A stretch of 64,000 nt of DNA from Pyrinomonadaceae bacterium MAG19_C2-C3 (GTDB lineage Bacteria > Acidobacteriota > Blastocatellia > Pyrinomonadales > Pyrinomonadaceae): NCBI GenBank assembly GCA_024330265.1, contig JANDLT010000005.1, positions 60,251-124,250 on the forward strand. The letters run 5' to 3'. The notes under the pieces are model-generated. The model did no database searches, was not told the DNA's origin, and saw only the letters and a list, made by a program, of their open reading frames with translations. Of the stretch, positions 33,524 through 42,967 are shown in pieces; position 1 is the stretch's first letter; each line of letters opens with the position of its first letter. The position numbers were made by a program, and so were the translations under genes.

Positions 33524-34399
33524 TCACGCTTCCCCTTCTTCGATAACAAACGCTTTCAACTTTCCCTCTGTTTCAACCACACGATAAAGCGGCGCGTCAG
33601 GGTCGTGCATGAAGACGCACAGCCAATCTTCCCTCGCGGCTTGTGGCAAAAGGCGTTTCTTGTTCGCCAAGGTTTCAACCGGATACAGGTCATAACCCAT
33701 CAGCCACGCGGGTTGAACGTGGAAGCGCGTCGGTGCTAAATCAACAAAGTTAAAGAGCGTGCGCCCGTCTCGCGTCAGTCTCATGCACTGCATTGTTTGA
33801 TTGTGTCCGGTCACGGTTTCCATCGTCAAACCACTCACGATTTCATAATCATCATCACACAATTCAAGCTGACCCGACTTCGCAATCGCTTCCCAGTTTT
33901 CGCTCATATAACTGGCGCGGTCGCGTTCAAAAGGATTTCGCGCGTGTTCGTATTCGCGGCGCGACACCATGTAACGCGCGTTCGGAAAAGCGGGAACAAT
34001 GCCGCCACGCTCATCGCGGCGCGTGTTTCCGCCGCAGTGGTCGAAGTGCAAATGCGTGTTGACGACAATCGTGATGTCTTCGGGCATGATGCCGATTCGG
34101 TTTTCAAGTTGTCCGTTGAGCGTCGGAGTTTCCGCGACGTTATAAATCGCGCGCAGTTTGTCCGTCCACTTATCGCCCATCCCAGTGTCAACGATGATGC
34201 GCTCATCTCCCGCTTCGATATAAACGCAATTTGTAGTCATCCGTATCCGGTTCTGGTCATCGGGCAGCATCACCTTCGACCACAGGACGCGCGGCACGAC
34301 TCCGAACATCGCGCCGCCGTCCAGACCGAAGTTTTGCGTCGCTAAAATCTCGACCCGGTAGTCTCCGAACTCCACCGCTTTATCTTTCCCTTCCTTCAC
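33524..34399 (-). CDS. MBL-fold metallo-hydrolase
   Basis: About 291 residues from GTG 34,399; the longer open frame upstream only shadows the ppiC gene. IIVDTGMGDKWTDKL and VVNTHLHFDHCGGNTRRDE supply the metal ligands His-x-His-x-Asp-His; later SGLTMETVTGHNQTMQCMR and the terminal VFMHDPDAPLY provide further ligands. It resembles lactonase-like members (AHL-lactonase/YtnP group), substrate unknown. It overlaps ppiC by 20 bases. Confidence 0.85.
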   Translation of the reverse strand: MKEGKDKAVEFGDYRVEILATQNFGLDGGAMFGVVPRVLWSKVMLPDDQNRIRMTTNCVYIEAGDERIIVDTGMGDKWTDKLRAIYNVAETPTLNGQLENRIGIMPEDITIVVNTHLHFDHCGGNTRRDERGGIVPAFPNARYMVSRREYEHARNPFERDRASYMSENWEAIAKSGQLELCDDDYEIVSGLTMETVTGHNQTMQCMRLTRDGRTLFNFVDLAPTRFHVQPAWLMGYDLYPVETLANKKRLLPQAAREDWLCVFMHDPDAPLYRVVETEGKLKAFVIEEGEA

Positions 34400-35696
34400 G
34401 CGGCGCGGGTGATGCGTCGCGCGGCGAAGAAGGCGGTGCGGCTTCGACTTCCATTTCCGCGCCGGGCGGAAGCGAACCCGGTGCGCCCAAACCTTCGAGA
34501 GCCTGTGCCGGGTCAACGTCCAGAGTGAAATCTTCTGCGACTTCGATTTTGTGACGCTTCTCGATTTCTTCGAGATACTTTTCGACTTTTTCAGTTTGCA
34601 CGGCAACACGCGCGCTTTCGCGGAAACCCTGCGGCGGTTGCATAGGGTTGCGGGCTTGAAGGGCGGCGACGGGAATCAAGATGTGACGTGCGCGCACCTG
34701 TTCTTCCGGTTTGCCTTCATCGTTCTTGTCGCGTTTCTCGTCAACCTTGATGATGTGAAAACCGAACTCGGTTTGAACGATGTCGCTTGTCTCGCCGGGC
34801 TGCAATCGAAACGCCGTCTCTTCAAATTCTTTGACCATGCGACCGCGACCGAAGAAGCCTAAATCGCCGCCTTCCTCCTTACTTCCGTCGGCGGAAACTT
34901 CGCGCGCCACCGCCGCGAAGTCTTCGCCCGCGCGCACACGCTTCAATACGTCTTCGGCTTCGGCGCGCTTCTTTGCGATGTATGCGTCAACTTCCGTATC
35001 GGTCGGCTCAAACTGTTTTTCTAGCGTCTCACCGAACTTACGATTGATGACGGCGGATTGTTGAAGCAAAAGTTGCAATTCGACTTTGCGCCGGAACGCC
35101 GGATTTTCCCGCATCAGTTCTTCGCCTTTGCGGGCTAAAAGCAATGTCGTGGCGATGTTCTTCTTTAAGTCTTCAACCTTATCGGCTTCGGGTGCGGGGC
35201 TGCCCATCTTGGCGCGTTGTTCGATTTCCTGTTCGTAGATTTTATTTATATCAACCATTCGACCGGGTTCGTTCATAAGCGCGGCGACTTCCGCATCGGG
35301 GGCGAATCGCTCACGAAAAATCCGTGAGGTAATCGTCTCGCCTTTAGCCGTCGCTTCCTTGCGTTTCTCGTTCGCGTAGTTTTGCGCGAGAACGAGAAAG
35401 CGTTGCAACTCAAGTTGTTGTTTGACTTCCGGTTCGTCGGCGATGCCTTTGGCGCGGGCTTCTTCGGCAAGCGCGAGTTGTTGTTTGAGTTCTTCGGCAA
35501 TCTTCTTACGACTCTCTGGACTTCCCGCGAACTGCGCTTTGACCTGCGGCGTTTCATCTTCAAAAAACGCTGCCATGTCTTCGGCGGTGATTACAATTTC
35601 CGATGCCGAGGCGTGATTCGCACGCCACACCCATAAACCTACTCCGGCTAAAACAGCAACCAGAACCGCGACCAACGCTCGTGTCATTAACTTCAA
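34380..35696 (-). CDS. SurA/PpiC-type peptidyl-prolyl isomerase
   Basis: 438 residues. Membrane anchor or signal (LVAVLVAVLAGVGLWVW), a SurA N-like chaperone domain of about 200 residues, then a parvulin domain at about 250-360: AEDVLKRVRAGEDFAAVARE, GGDLGFFGRGRMVKEFEETA, and TEFGFHIIKVDEKRD. A Pro-rich C-terminal tail ends it. It assists folding of exported proteins in the periplasm. Confidence 0.9.
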   Translation of the reverse strand: MKLMTRALVAVLVAVLAGVGLWVWRANHASASEIVITAEDMAAFFEDETPQVKAQFAGSPESRKKIAEELKQQLALAEEARAKGIADEPEVKQQLELQRFLVLAQNYANEKRKEATAKGETITSRIFRERFAPDAEVAALMNEPGRMVDINKIYEQEIEQRAKMGSPAPEADKVEDLKKNIATTLLLARKGEELMRENPAFRRKVELQLLLQQSAVINRKFGETLEKQFEPTDTEVDAYIAKKRAEAEDVLKRVRAGEDFAAVAREVSADGSKEEGGDLGFFGRGRMVKEFEETAFRLQPGETSDIVQTEFGFHIIKVDEKRDKNDEGKPEEQVRARHILIPVAALQARNPMQPPQGFRESARVAVQTEKVEKYLEEIEKRHKIEVAEDFTLDVDPAQALEGLGAPGSLPPGAEMEVEAAPPSSPRDASPAPREGRER

Positions 35697-35761
35697 AATA
35701 TAACCTCTTTCTTAAATCAAATTCGTTGTGATAATCAAAAACCTTGTACTACTCCGCAGTA

Positions 35762-36178
35762 TTACTCCGTATCGTCTTCATGCTGGACGAGTTCAAGCAG
35801 CACACCGCCCGCCGTCGCGGGATGAACAAATGCAATCAAACAATCGTCCGCTCCGCGTCGCGGACTTTCATCAATCAACCTTGCACCCTGTGCCTTCAAA
35901 CGCTCAAGCGTTGCGTGTATATCGTCAACCCGAACGGCGATGTGATGAACACCTGCCCCGCGCTTTTGCAAAAACTTCGCAATCGGTGAATCGTCGCTCG
36001 TGGCTTCCAACAATTCGATGCGCGGCTCACCTAAAGGCAGCATCGCCACCCGAACTTTCTGCTCCGCGACTTCTTCCGTGTGGACGAGTTCTAAACCTAA
36101 CGCATCGCGCCAGAAGCCTAAAGATTTTTCGATTGATTCGGTGGCGATGCCGATGTGTTCTATTCTCATAACCTTCAA
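35762..36178 (-). CDS. mce: Methylmalonyl-CoA epimerase
   Basis: 138 residues, glyoxalase/VOC fold. Interconverts R- and S-methylmalonyl-CoA. RIEHIGIATESIEKSLGFWRD, VAMLPLGEPRIELLEATS, the metal-binding GVHHIAVRVDDIHATLERLK and IAFVHPATAGGVLLELVQ are the family motifs. ATGA overlap with meaB shows an operon for propionyl- and methylmalonyl-CoA metabolism. Confidence 0.95.
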   Translation of the reverse strand: MKVMRIEHIGIATESIEKSLGFWRDALGLELVHTEEVAEQKVRVAMLPLGEPRIELLEATSDDSPIAKFLQKRGAGVHHIAVRVDDIHATLERLKAQGARLIDESPRRGADDCLIAFVHPATAGGVLLELVQHEDDTE

Positions 36179-37113
36179 CTCCCGATTAGCTCATCAACCG
36201 CCGCATAAACATCAATCTTTTTCGCCGCCACATCTTCGACCAATTCATCAAGCCGCATCGCGGTCTTATCGTCCTTCATCACACGTCGCAAAAGTTGTTC
36301 GCGCATAAGTTCAATGATGCGCCAGCGCGCAATCGAGTTGCGCCGCGCTTGCCCGTGTTCACTCTGCTTGTAAAAAGCGTGATAGCTCGCAATCGCGTTT
36401 GCCAAATCTTCCAACCCCTTGTTTTCGGTGGCGACGGTTTTAATAATCGGCGGATTCCACAGGTCATTACGATGCGACAAGCTCATCATCGCTTCTAATT
36501 CTTTTTCGGTTCTTAACACGCCGTCGCGGTCGGCTTTGTTGATAACAAACACATCGGAGATTTCCATGATACCCGCTTTAATCGCCTGTATGTCGTCGCC
36601 CATGCCGGGAACGACGACGACGACCGTGACATCCGCCGCCTTCACTATCTCGACTTCATCCTGCCCGACGCCGACGGTTTCGACGATAACGACATCGTAG
36701 CCCGCTGCGTCCAACACCGCGACGGCATCCACCGTCGCGCGCGACAATCCGCCCAACTGCCCGCGCGTCGCCATCGAACGAATAAAGACATTCGGGTCAA
36801 GCCCTAATCTTTGCATACGAATCCGGTCGCCCAAAATCGCACCGCCGGAAAACGGACTTGAAGGGTCAACCGCGACGATGCCGACGCGCTTGTTCTGTGC
36901 AAGATAAACGGACGCGAGACGGTCAACCAGCGACGATTTGCCCGCACCCGGTGAACCCGTGATGCCGATGATAAGGGCGCGTCCGGTGTGCGGGAAAAGA
37001 TTGTGCATCAATTCGGCGGCGTCTTCCGCCCCGTCTTCGATTTTGGAAATCGCGCGGGCGACGTGGCGTACTTCGCCGCCCAGTATGCGTTCGATGTTGG
37101 TGGTATTGGTCAA
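36175..37113 (-). CDS. meaB: MeaB/ArgK-family GTPase, methylmalonyl-CoA mutase chaperone
   Basis: 312 residues. Loads and protects adenosylcobalamin in methylmalonyl-CoA mutase. Walker A GITGSPGAGKSSLVDRL, VGIVAVDPSSPFSGGAILGDR, IVETVGVGQDEVEI, and VFVINKADRDG match MeaB. The mutase itself is not in the window. It overlaps mce and is preceded by a palindrome and the acyl-CoA dehydrogenase gene. Confidence 0.95.
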   Translation of the reverse strand: MTNTTNIERILGGEVRHVARAISKIEDGAEDAAELMHNLFPHTGRALIIGITGSPGAGKSSLVDRLASVYLAQNKRVGIVAVDPSSPFSGGAILGDRIRMQRLGLDPNVFIRSMATRGQLGGLSRATVDAVAVLDAAGYDVVIVETVGVGQDEVEIVKAADVTVVVVVPGMGDDIQAIKAGIMEISDVFVINKADRDGVLRTEKELEAMMSLSHRNDLWNPPIIKTVATENKGLEDLANAIASYHAFYKQSEHGQARRNSIARWRIIELMREQLLRRVMKDDKTAMRLDELVEDVAAKKIDVYAAVDELIGS

Positions 37114-37167
37114 GCGGATTGCAGATTTGGAAGTCTAAGTTTTGCGGTTGAATTTGCGAACGGACAT

Positions 37168-37262
37168 TAAACCGCAGAGACGCGGAGAACGCAAAGAAGA
37201 GGCAGAGAAAACTTTATAAAACTCTGCGACTTACTCTGCGTTCTCCGCGTCTCTGCGGTTAA
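37168..37262. repeat. CCGCAGAGACGCGGAG-family palindrome
   Basis: Arms AACCGCAGAGACGCGGAGAA and its reverse complement at 37,237-37,260 are perfect over at least 24 bases, separated by an A+T-rich centre. It is the better-preserved copy of the family at 31.9 kb and lies between meaB and the acyl-CoA dehydrogenase. Confidence 0.9.
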
Positions 37263-37280
37263 AACTTCTGAAGATGAAAT

Positions 37281-38429
37281 CTAAAAACTCTCCTTCAAAA
37301 CTTGCTTGGCGATGACGATGCGTTGAATCTCCGATGTGCCTTCACCGATGGTGCAAAGCTTCGCGTCGCGCCAGTATTTCTCCGCCGGATAATCCTTCGT
37401 GTATCCATAACCGCCGTGAATCTGTATCGAATGCTCGGCGACGCGCACCGCGACTTCCGACGCGAACAGTTTCGCCATCGCCGATTCCTTCGTCACTCTT
37501 TTACCCGCATCCTTCATCTGCGCGGCGCGAAGTGTGAGAAGTCGCGCGGCGTCAATCTCGGTCGCCATGTCCGCGAACTTGATTTGAATCGCTTGAAATT
37601 CAGCAATGGGCTTGCCGAACTGTTCACGCTGTTTCGCGTAACGTATCGCCGCCTCGTAAGCTCCTTGCGCGATGCCGACAGAGAGAGCGGCAATCGAGAT
37701 GCGCCCGCCGTCCAAAATCTGCATCGCTTGTAAAAAGCCTTCGCCTTCGTTGCCGAGCCGTTGGGCGTCGTCAATGTAACAATCTTCAAACATGACGCTC
37801 GCGGTTTCCGACGCGCGCATTCCAAGCTTGTTCTCTTTCTTGGCGGGTGAAAAACCTTCCATTCCCTTCTCGAACACAAACGCCGTGATGCCTTTGTTAC
37901 CTTTGCTTCGGTCGGTCGAAGCGACGGCGACGCATGTATCGCCGGTAATGGCGTGCGTGATGAAATTCTTTGAGCCGTTGACCGTCCAACCGCCGTTCCG
38001 ACGCACCGCCGTCGTCCGCGTTCCCGACGCATCCGAACCCGCGCCCGCTTCCGTCAAACCCCACGCACCGAGTTTTTGCCCTTGCGCGAGTGGCATCACA
38101 TATTTCTTTTTCTGCGCTTCATTGCCAAACATGAAAATGTGATTCGTGCAAAGCGAGTTGTGCGCGGCGACGCTCAAACCGATGCTTGGGTCAACGCGCG
38201 CAATCTCCTCGATGATTGTCGCGTACTCGATATAACCCATTCCTGCGCCGCCGTATTCTTCGGGGAATATCACGCCCATTAGTCCTAATTCCGCGAGTTT
38301 CGGCACGAGTTCAACCGGGAAATGTTGGGCTTCGTCCCATTCGTGAACGTGCGGCGCGATTTCGCTTTCGGCAAATTCGCGCACGCTCATTTTGATTTGT
38401 TGCTGGTCTTCGTTCAATTCGTATTGCAT
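37281..38429 (-). CDS. Acyl-CoA dehydrogenase
   Basis: 382 residues from ATG 38,429; the longer reading adds 25 unlikely residues. [20 protein letters not shown] opens it; [20 protein letters not shown] and [10 protein letters not shown] are the FAD-binding signature, [20 protein letters not shown] the second signature, and the end [19 protein letters not shown] with [15 protein letters not shown] is typical of short- or branched-chain enzymes; the Glu in GEGTSEIQ lies near the usual catalytic position. Role in fatty-acid or branched amino-acid degradation fits nearby mce-meaB. Confidence 0.94.
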   Translation of the reverse strand: MQYELNEDQQQIKMSVREFAESEIAPHVHEWDEAQHFPVELVPKLAELGLMGVIFPEEYGGAGMGYIEYATIIEEIARVDPSIGLSVAAHNSLCTNHIFMFGNEAQKKKYVMPLAQGQKLGAWGLTEAGAGSDASGTRTTAVRRNGGWTVNGSKNFITHAITGDTCVAVASTDRSKGNKGITAFVFEKGMEGFSPAKKENKLGMRASETASVMFEDCYIDDAQRLGNEGEGFLQAMQILDGGRISIAALSVGIAQGAYEAAIRYAKQREQFGKPIAEFQAIQIKFADMATEIDAARLLTLRAAQMKDAGKRVTKESAMAKLFASEVAVRVAEHSIQIHGGYGYTKDYPAEKYWRDAKLCTIGEGTSEIQRIVIAKQVLKESF

Positions 38430-38544
38430 CAACTTTATGACTCCGTAAAATAAAAATTTAACTTGTCTTATATGTTCACTATGGCAACATTCGCTAACGG
38501 GCAAAGCTCACCCTGAGCATCGCCGTTGAACATACATCAATATC

Positions 38545-39474
38545 TTAACCGCGGCGACGATTGCCGACTGTTCGCGTAGGCTTCGCATTACTCGCCGCCC
38601 GCGCCGCTTTCGCTTCCGCCGCGCGCGCCGCTTTCATCGCTAAAGCTTTTTTCACAATCGCTTTCTCACGCTCGATCCTCGCACGCTCACGCGCACGCTT
38701 GTCCGCCGCGCGCTTGTCCTCATCGCGTTCCCGACTCGTATCGTCCACACGCTTCGATGTAAAACGCGCGACCTCTTCCGGTTCAAGATACCGCCATTCG
38801 CCGGTTCGCAAACGGTCTTCGCGGATGTGTCCGATACGCACGCGGCGCAACTTCAAAACACCGTGACCGATGGCGTCAAACATGCGACGTATCTGATTGC
38901 TGATGCCTTGATGCAGCACGACTTCGTACCATGCGTTATGTTCCGTCCCGCCCGTTTTGACAATCTCGGCAGGTGCGGTGCGCGTCTCCTCATCCAATCT
39001 GATGCCGCGCCGCAAACGCTCAATCGCGGCATCGGGCGGAAATCCTTGCACCTTAACTTCATAAACTTTAGCGACTTTGTTGCGCGCCGCCGTGATGAAA
39101 TTCGTAAGCTCTCCGTCATTCGTCAGTATCAATAACCCTTCGGTATTGAAATCCAGACGCCCGACGGGATGAAGGCGTCCGAGCGATATGGGCAACAACT
39201 GAGTCACGACGGGTCGCTTTTCGTCATCGCTTAAACTCGACAGATATCCGCGCGGTTTATTGAGCAAGACATAAACTTTCTGCCGCTCTTTCAGCGCGTT
39301 ATTTATCAACTTGCCACGCACCTTGATATGGTCGCGCTCCGGGTCTGCCTTCGTTCCCAGTGTGGTTACAGTTTCACCGTTGACCGTGACTTCGCCCGCG
39401 AGGATGATTTCTTCCGCCGCGCGCCGTGACGCGATGCCCGCTTCCGCGATAAGTTTTTGCAGCCGTTGTTCCAT
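38545..39474 (-). CDS. RsuA/RluB-family pseudouridine synthase
   Basis: 309 residues from ATG 39,474. S4 RNA-binding domain (EQRLQKLIAEAGIASRRAAE), linker, then the catalytic GRLDFNTEGLLILTNDGELTN with Asp, VYEVKVQGFPPD, and NQIRRMFDAIGHGVLKLRRV. It modifies uridine in rRNA, most likely 23S (RluB type). The last 70 residues are a highly basic Ala/Arg/Lys-rich extension, as in RluB relatives. Confidence 0.92.
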   Translation of the reverse strand: MEQRLQKLIAEAGIASRRAAEEIILAGEVTVNGETVTTLGTKADPERDHIKVRGKLINNALKERQKVYVLLNKPRGYLSSLSDDEKRPVVTQLLPISLGRLHPVGRLDFNTEGLLILTNDGELTNFITAARNKVAKVYEVKVQGFPPDAAIERLRRGIRLDEETRTAPAEIVKTGGTEHNAWYEVVLHQGISNQIRRMFDAIGHGVLKLRRVRIGHIREDRLRTGEWRYLEPEEVARFTSKRVDDTSRERDEDKRAADKRARERARIEREKAIVKKALAMKAARAAEAKAARAASNAKPTRTVGNRRRG

Positions 39475-39482
39475 GCTTTTCC

Positions 39483-39977
39483 TTAGACCGTGCAATGACA
39501 TCCGCACAGCAGTTCAATGTCAATCGGCGATGTATGATGCGCCGTGTGTGCTTGGCGAATGTGTACAACTTCCAGCGTGTAAGGATTGAAAATAACGATG
39601 TCCTTCACACCTTGACCCAAGTAAAACTGCGGCGCGATTTCCATGTCCTTCGCTTCGTAACCACGACTAATAACTTCAATCACCGCTTCCGGCACAAGCC
39701 GCACGGCTTCTTCTTCCTCGTCGGGTTCGCGGCAGAAAATCGAAATATCGGGACGCTTCAAAGAGCCGTCGGGAAAGTTGATGTAAATGTCCGCCGCGTG
39801 AACGCACGGACATTCGCTCCCCTCCGTCGGCGCGATAGTCGCGCGTATCACGTCAACCGCTTTCTGGTGTTTATAAACGGGATGTGCTTCCCAAATCGGC
39901 AGTCCGGCGACGATTTCCAAACGCACGCCGAGTTCTTCAGCACGCAGAAACTTATTATAGAGACGACTATCGCTCAT
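39483..39977 (-). CDS. Uma2-family (DUF820) putative endonuclease
   Basis: 164 residues. Restriction-endonuclease-like fold common in cyanobacteria and Acidobacteria, function unclear. SLKRPDISIFCREPDE supplies the acidic residue, LVPEAVIEVISRGYEAKDME the Glu-x-Ser/Lys motif, and KDIVIFNPYTLEVVHIR the terminal strand. It lies nine bases upstream of the pseudouridine synthase start and five bases from a small membrane protein. Confidence 0.85.
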   Translation of the reverse strand: MSDSRLYNKFLRAEELGVRLEIVAGLPIWEAHPVYKHQKAVDVIRATIAPTEGSECPCVHAADIYINFPDGSLKRPDISIFCREPDEEEEAVRLVPEAVIEVISRGYEAKDMEIAPQFYLGQGVKDIVIFNPYTLEVVHIRQAHTAHHTSPIDIELLCGCHCTV

Positions 39978-39981
39978 GAAG

Positions 39982-40245
39982 TTAAAAACGATTCACGTCA
40001 CGCTTGAGCGATGAATGATGAATCAGCCAGTAAGCCGCCGCGACGAACACGCCGCCCGCGAGCGTGGCGAGCATCCAGACGGTCGGCGTAACGAGTGCGG
40101 TTTGATTTCCTTCGTCTTGAATGCGCCGCGCATCACGCGCGACACCTGCGGCAAACAATATGTGCGATGCCAAAGTGACAACCCATAGAGTGATTGAAAT
40201 CCAAAAGAAAATGTCCATCCAATGTTCGGGTAAATTTAAGTTCAT
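39982..40245 (-). CDS. Small two-helix membrane protein
   Basis: 87 residues with two hydrophobic segments, [20 protein letters not shown] and [20 protein letters not shown], joined by a polar loop. Not recognised. It ends five bases before the Uma2 gene and is followed by small coiled-coil genes, all on the minus strand. Confidence 0.65.
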   Translation of the reverse strand: MNLNLPEHWMDIFFWISITLWVVTLASHILFAAGVARDARRIQDEGNQTALVTPTVWMLATLAGGVFVAAAYWLIHHSSLKRDVNRF

Positions 40246-40262
40246 CTTTGTACCTCTTTCAA

Positions 40263-40511
40263 TTATTCTGCGCTGCTATTTGGCGGCAACTGCCGTGCGC
40301 GAAGTAGAGCATTCTCTAACCGTAACTCTAGCTTTTCTCGTTCGTGTGTTTCATTCTCTTTTTGCCGCTGAAGTTCATACACCAAACGCTCGACGATAGC
40401 CGCGAGTTCTTTAAGTTCGCGGCGCACATCTTTCATATCGTTGCGTTGTCGCTCGACATCTTGCGTCAGCATTACAACGCGCTTCATCAAATCAAAAACT
40501 TGCTTCCACAT
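40263..40511 (-). CDS. Small coiled-coil protein
   Basis: 82 residues, almost entirely helical with heptad spacing ([38 protein letters not shown]). Not recognised. Its start overlaps the end of the next small gene by 20 bases, suggesting co-translation of two interacting coiled-coil proteins. Confidence 0.6.
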   Translation of the reverse strand: MWKQVFDLMKRVVMLTQDVERQRNDMKDVRRELKELAAIVERLVYELQRQKENETHEREKLELRLENALLRARQLPPNSSAE

Positions 40512-40686
40512 TTTTCTTTATGCGTTCGATGATGGTGTGCGTTTCGGCTTTGAGAATATCTATCTCATCTTGGTCGTGCTTGATGTTTTCGCGCGCACGG
40601 TCAATTTCAGCGATACAATCTTTGATTGCCGATACGAGATTTGTCGCTTCTTCCGACTCTAAATTAAGCGTAAAAGTTTTACTCAT
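40492..40686 (-). CDS. Small acidic helical protein
   Basis: 64 residues: SKTFTLNLESEEATNLVSAI then AEIDRARENIKHDQDEIDIL. Helical with charge periodicity, probably a coiled coil. Not recognised. It lies 40 bases downstream of scpB on the same strand and overlaps the next coiled-coil gene. Confidence 0.55.
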   Translation of the reverse strand: MSKTFTLNLESEEATNLVSAIKDCIAEIDRARENIKHDQDEIDILKAETHTIIERIKKNVEASF

Positions 40687-40726
40687 TGCTTTTTGACCTC
40701 ACTTTGATTTTAACACTCGCACGACT

Positions 40727-41611
40727 TTATGCCGCGCTGCCCGCCAAGTCTTCAAAGTCTTCGATGCTTGGAAGTTCGGTTAAATCTCTTAAACCGAATT
40801 GCATCAAAAACTCTTTCGATGTGCCGTACATCATCGGGCGTCCGACGGTTTCTTTTCTGCCTTTTGAGATGATGAGGCGTTTATCCAGAAGCGTCTTGAT
40901 TGCCGAAGTGGATTGGACGCCGCGTATCTCTAAAATTTCTGGCACAGTGACGGGTTGTTTGTACGCGATGACGGCGAGCGTCTCAAGCGCGGGCAGCGAT
41001 AGTTTCGCGCTTGGTTGAGATTTCAAAAACGCGCGCAAGTGTTCATGGTGTTCCGGTCGCGTGGCGAGTTGCCAGCCGCCCGCGATTTCGCGGAGCATCA
41101 AGCCACTGCCGCGTTCGTTAAATTCTTTGACGAGTTCATCAATCGCCATCTCAATCGTGGCGCGGTCTTCGGTTAAAACTTCGGCAAGACGCTTCGGCGG
41201 CAAAGGTTCATCGGACACGAAAATCAAGGCTTCGATAATCGCCATCAATTCCGCGATGCTGTGTGTTTGTGAACCGACGGCTTCATCGGCGGCTTGCGCG
41301 TGTTCTTCAACGACATCACTTGCTTCCGCAGGTTGCGCGTCTTCCAACATCACCGCGCGGGCGGCGAGTGCGGCTTCCGCGATGTCTTCGGCGTCAACGT
41401 CATAGATGATAATTTCCGCATCTTCGTCATCATCATCTTCGTCGTCATCATCATCGTCATTTTCGGCAGCGAGTTCTTCGGGCATGAAGGCAGAGTCTAT
41501 GCCTTCGATGATGCTCTCGGCGTCGTCAAGGTCTGCGGGGTGCGCGGAGTCTTGGTCGTCAGTGTTTAAGAGTTCGTCTATTTTGAGTTTTGATTGTTCG
41601 TCGTGGGGCAT
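40727..41611 (-). CDS. scpB: Segregation and condensation protein B
   Basis: 294 residues, of which the last 170 are the ScpB winged-helix pair: SIAELMAIIEALIFVSDEPL, RGSGLMLREIAGGWQLATRP and LSLPALETLAVIAYKQPVT with EILEIRGVQSTSAIKTLLDK. The first 115 residues are an unusual acidic extension with a run of Asp/Glu (DDDDDDEDDDDED). It joins ScpA and SMC in chromosome compaction. scpA lies just upstream, separated by a heptamer palindrome. Confidence 0.93.
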   Translation of the reverse strand: MPHDEQSKLKIDELLNTDDQDSAHPADLDDAESIIEGIDSAFMPEELAAENDDDDDDEDDDDEDAEIIIYDVDAEDIAEAALAARAVMLEDAQPAEASDVVEEHAQAADEAVGSQTHSIAELMAIIEALIFVSDEPLPPKRLAEVLTEDRATIEMAIDELVKEFNERGSGLMLREIAGGWQLATRPEHHEHLRAFLKSQPSAKLSLPALETLAVIAYKQPVTVPEILEIRGVQSTSAIKTLLDKRLIISKGRKETVGRPMMYGTSKEFLMQFGLRDLTELPSIEDFEDLAGSAA

Positions 41612-41612
41612 A

Positions 41613-41729
41613 AGCAGTAGGCAGTAGGCAGCTAAAAAAAGTTAGCAGTAAGGCAGTGTGCGGTAAAGAGTGGACGATAGGCTGTAAGCGGCAAAACTGC
41701 CTACCGCCTACTGCTTACTGCTTACTGCC
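41613..41729. repeat. Inverted array of AGTAGGC-type heptamers
   Basis: Left arm AGCAGTAGGCAGTAGGCAG (41,613-41,631) and right arm from CTGCCTACCGCCTACTG to 41,729 are reverse-complementary tandem heptamers around a degenerate centre. The right arm overlaps the scpA 3' end and supplies its last seven codons and stop. The start of scpB lies two bases from the left arm. Confidence 0.85.
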
Positions 41730-42517
41730 CTCATAGTGATGTCTCCGAAAGTTTGTGATTGCGTGAAGCTGATTTCTCCGGCGCGGACGAGTTCTAAAAT
41801 CGAAAGAAACGCGAGTACGAGTTCCCGCCGTGAACGTGTGCGCTCGAAGAATTGAGTGACACTCAACTCTCTTGTCGTGTTGACCATCTCGCGCAGACGG
41901 TCGAACATCTGCGTCATCGTCATATCATCGCGTTCGATTTCAAGTAAGACTTCTTCTTTGCGGCGGGCGAGTATAACTTGAAAGACGCGCAACAAATCGA
42001 ACACGCCCGCCGAGACTTCCGGGTTTTCCTTATCCGTTTCAATCGGGGCGCGGCGAAACGTCGCCTGTTCAACGGTCGCGCGTGACCACAACATTTGCGA
42101 CGCTGCTTTATACTTTTGATGCTCCAACAACTGCCGCACGAGTTCATGGCGCGGGTCACTCGCCGCATCTTCCACAAGGTCTTGACTCGAAGCGCGCGGC
42201 AGTAACATCTTCGATTTAATCTCAATCAAGGTCGCCGCCATCAACAGAAACTCGCCAGCGACGGCGATGTCCATCCCGCGCATCAACTGTATGTAGCGCA
42301 AGTATTCGTCGGTGATGCGCGCCAAAGGTAAATCGTAAATACTGACCTGCTCTTGGCGTATCAGGTACAACAACAAATCCATAGGACCCGCAAACTCGCC
42401 AAGCACGAGTTTCAATTCTTCGCCGTTGCGCTCCGAAAAGATTTCCGGTTCAGCATTGATAACGCTGATTTGCGGCGGCGTCTGATTCGCCTGTATCGCT
42501 TCCAAGTTTTCGCTCAT
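41708..42517 (-). CDS. scpA: Segregation and condensation protein A
   Basis: 269 residues, kleisin subunit of the SMC complex. LVLGEFAGPMDLLLYLIRQE, SIYDLPLARITDEYLRYIQL and EFLLMAATLIEIKSKMLLPR are the N-terminal signature that binds the SMC neck; the C-terminal winged helix includes RRELVLAFLSILELVRAGEI. The final RAVSSKQ is encoded by the heptamer repeat. Its start overlaps the preceding hypothetical gene by four bases. Confidence 0.95.
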   Translation of the reverse strand: MSENLEAIQANQTPPQISVINAEPEIFSERNGEELKLVLGEFAGPMDLLLYLIRQEQVSIYDLPLARITDEYLRYIQLMRGMDIAVAGEFLLMAATLIEIKSKMLLPRASSQDLVEDAASDPRHELVRQLLEHQKYKAASQMLWSRATVEQATFRRAPIETDKENPEVSAGVFDLLRVFQVILARRKEEVLLEIERDDMTMTQMFDRLREMVNTTRELSVTQFFERTRSRRELVLAFLSILELVRAGEISFTQSQTFGDITMRAVSSKQ

Positions 42518-42963
42518 GTGCTTACCAATTCTATTTTGTCTGTCTTCAGGTTATATCGAGCGTGAACATGCTCCTGCATGTTTTCCGGCGTTAAGACTAC
42601 TTCCTTCTGCAACACACGCCCAACCTGTGTCATGAACTCAAAAACACTGACCGCCTTGTTTTCTGTATCAACTTCATTTGGTGAAATATCAAACTCAATG
42701 TCTTCTACCCAAAAGAAATGACAATTAAGAACTACGCCGTCAACATGAACTGACATGAGTTGTCCCAAGTTGCCCATGTGCTTTTGAATTTGGTCGAAGT
42801 CGTCGGGCAAAGAAGTTTCTACATCATCAAGTCTGTACATAACTTGATATTTTGCTGTTTGAAGAAAAGCCAGCAATTTTTGCCAGTCTTCGGATGTAGT
42901 GCCGCATACATAAATATCGCGCAGACTGCCATCTTGATAAAAAACTTCTTCCAAAATGTTCAC
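42514..42963 (-). CDS. Conserved-looking hypothetical protein between trpS and scpA
   Basis: 149 residues from GTG 42,963 (the longer frame runs into trpS). NILEEVFYQDGSLRDIYVCG opens it, followed by WQKLLAFLQTAKYQVMYRLD, HFFWVEDIEFDISPNEVD and QEHVHARYNLKTDKIELV. No family recognised; it looks like a small immunity- or fold-type protein. ATGA overlap with scpA and four bases from trpS show it is part of the operon. Confidence 0.7.
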   Translation of the reverse strand: MNILEEVFYQDGSLRDIYVCGTTSEDWQKLLAFLQTAKYQVMYRLDDVETSLPDDFDQIQKHMGNLGQLMSVHVDGVVLNCHFFWVEDIEFDISPNEVDTENKAVSVFEFMTQVGRVLQKEVVLTPENMQEHVHARYNLKTDKIELVST

Positions 42964-42967
42964 GCAA

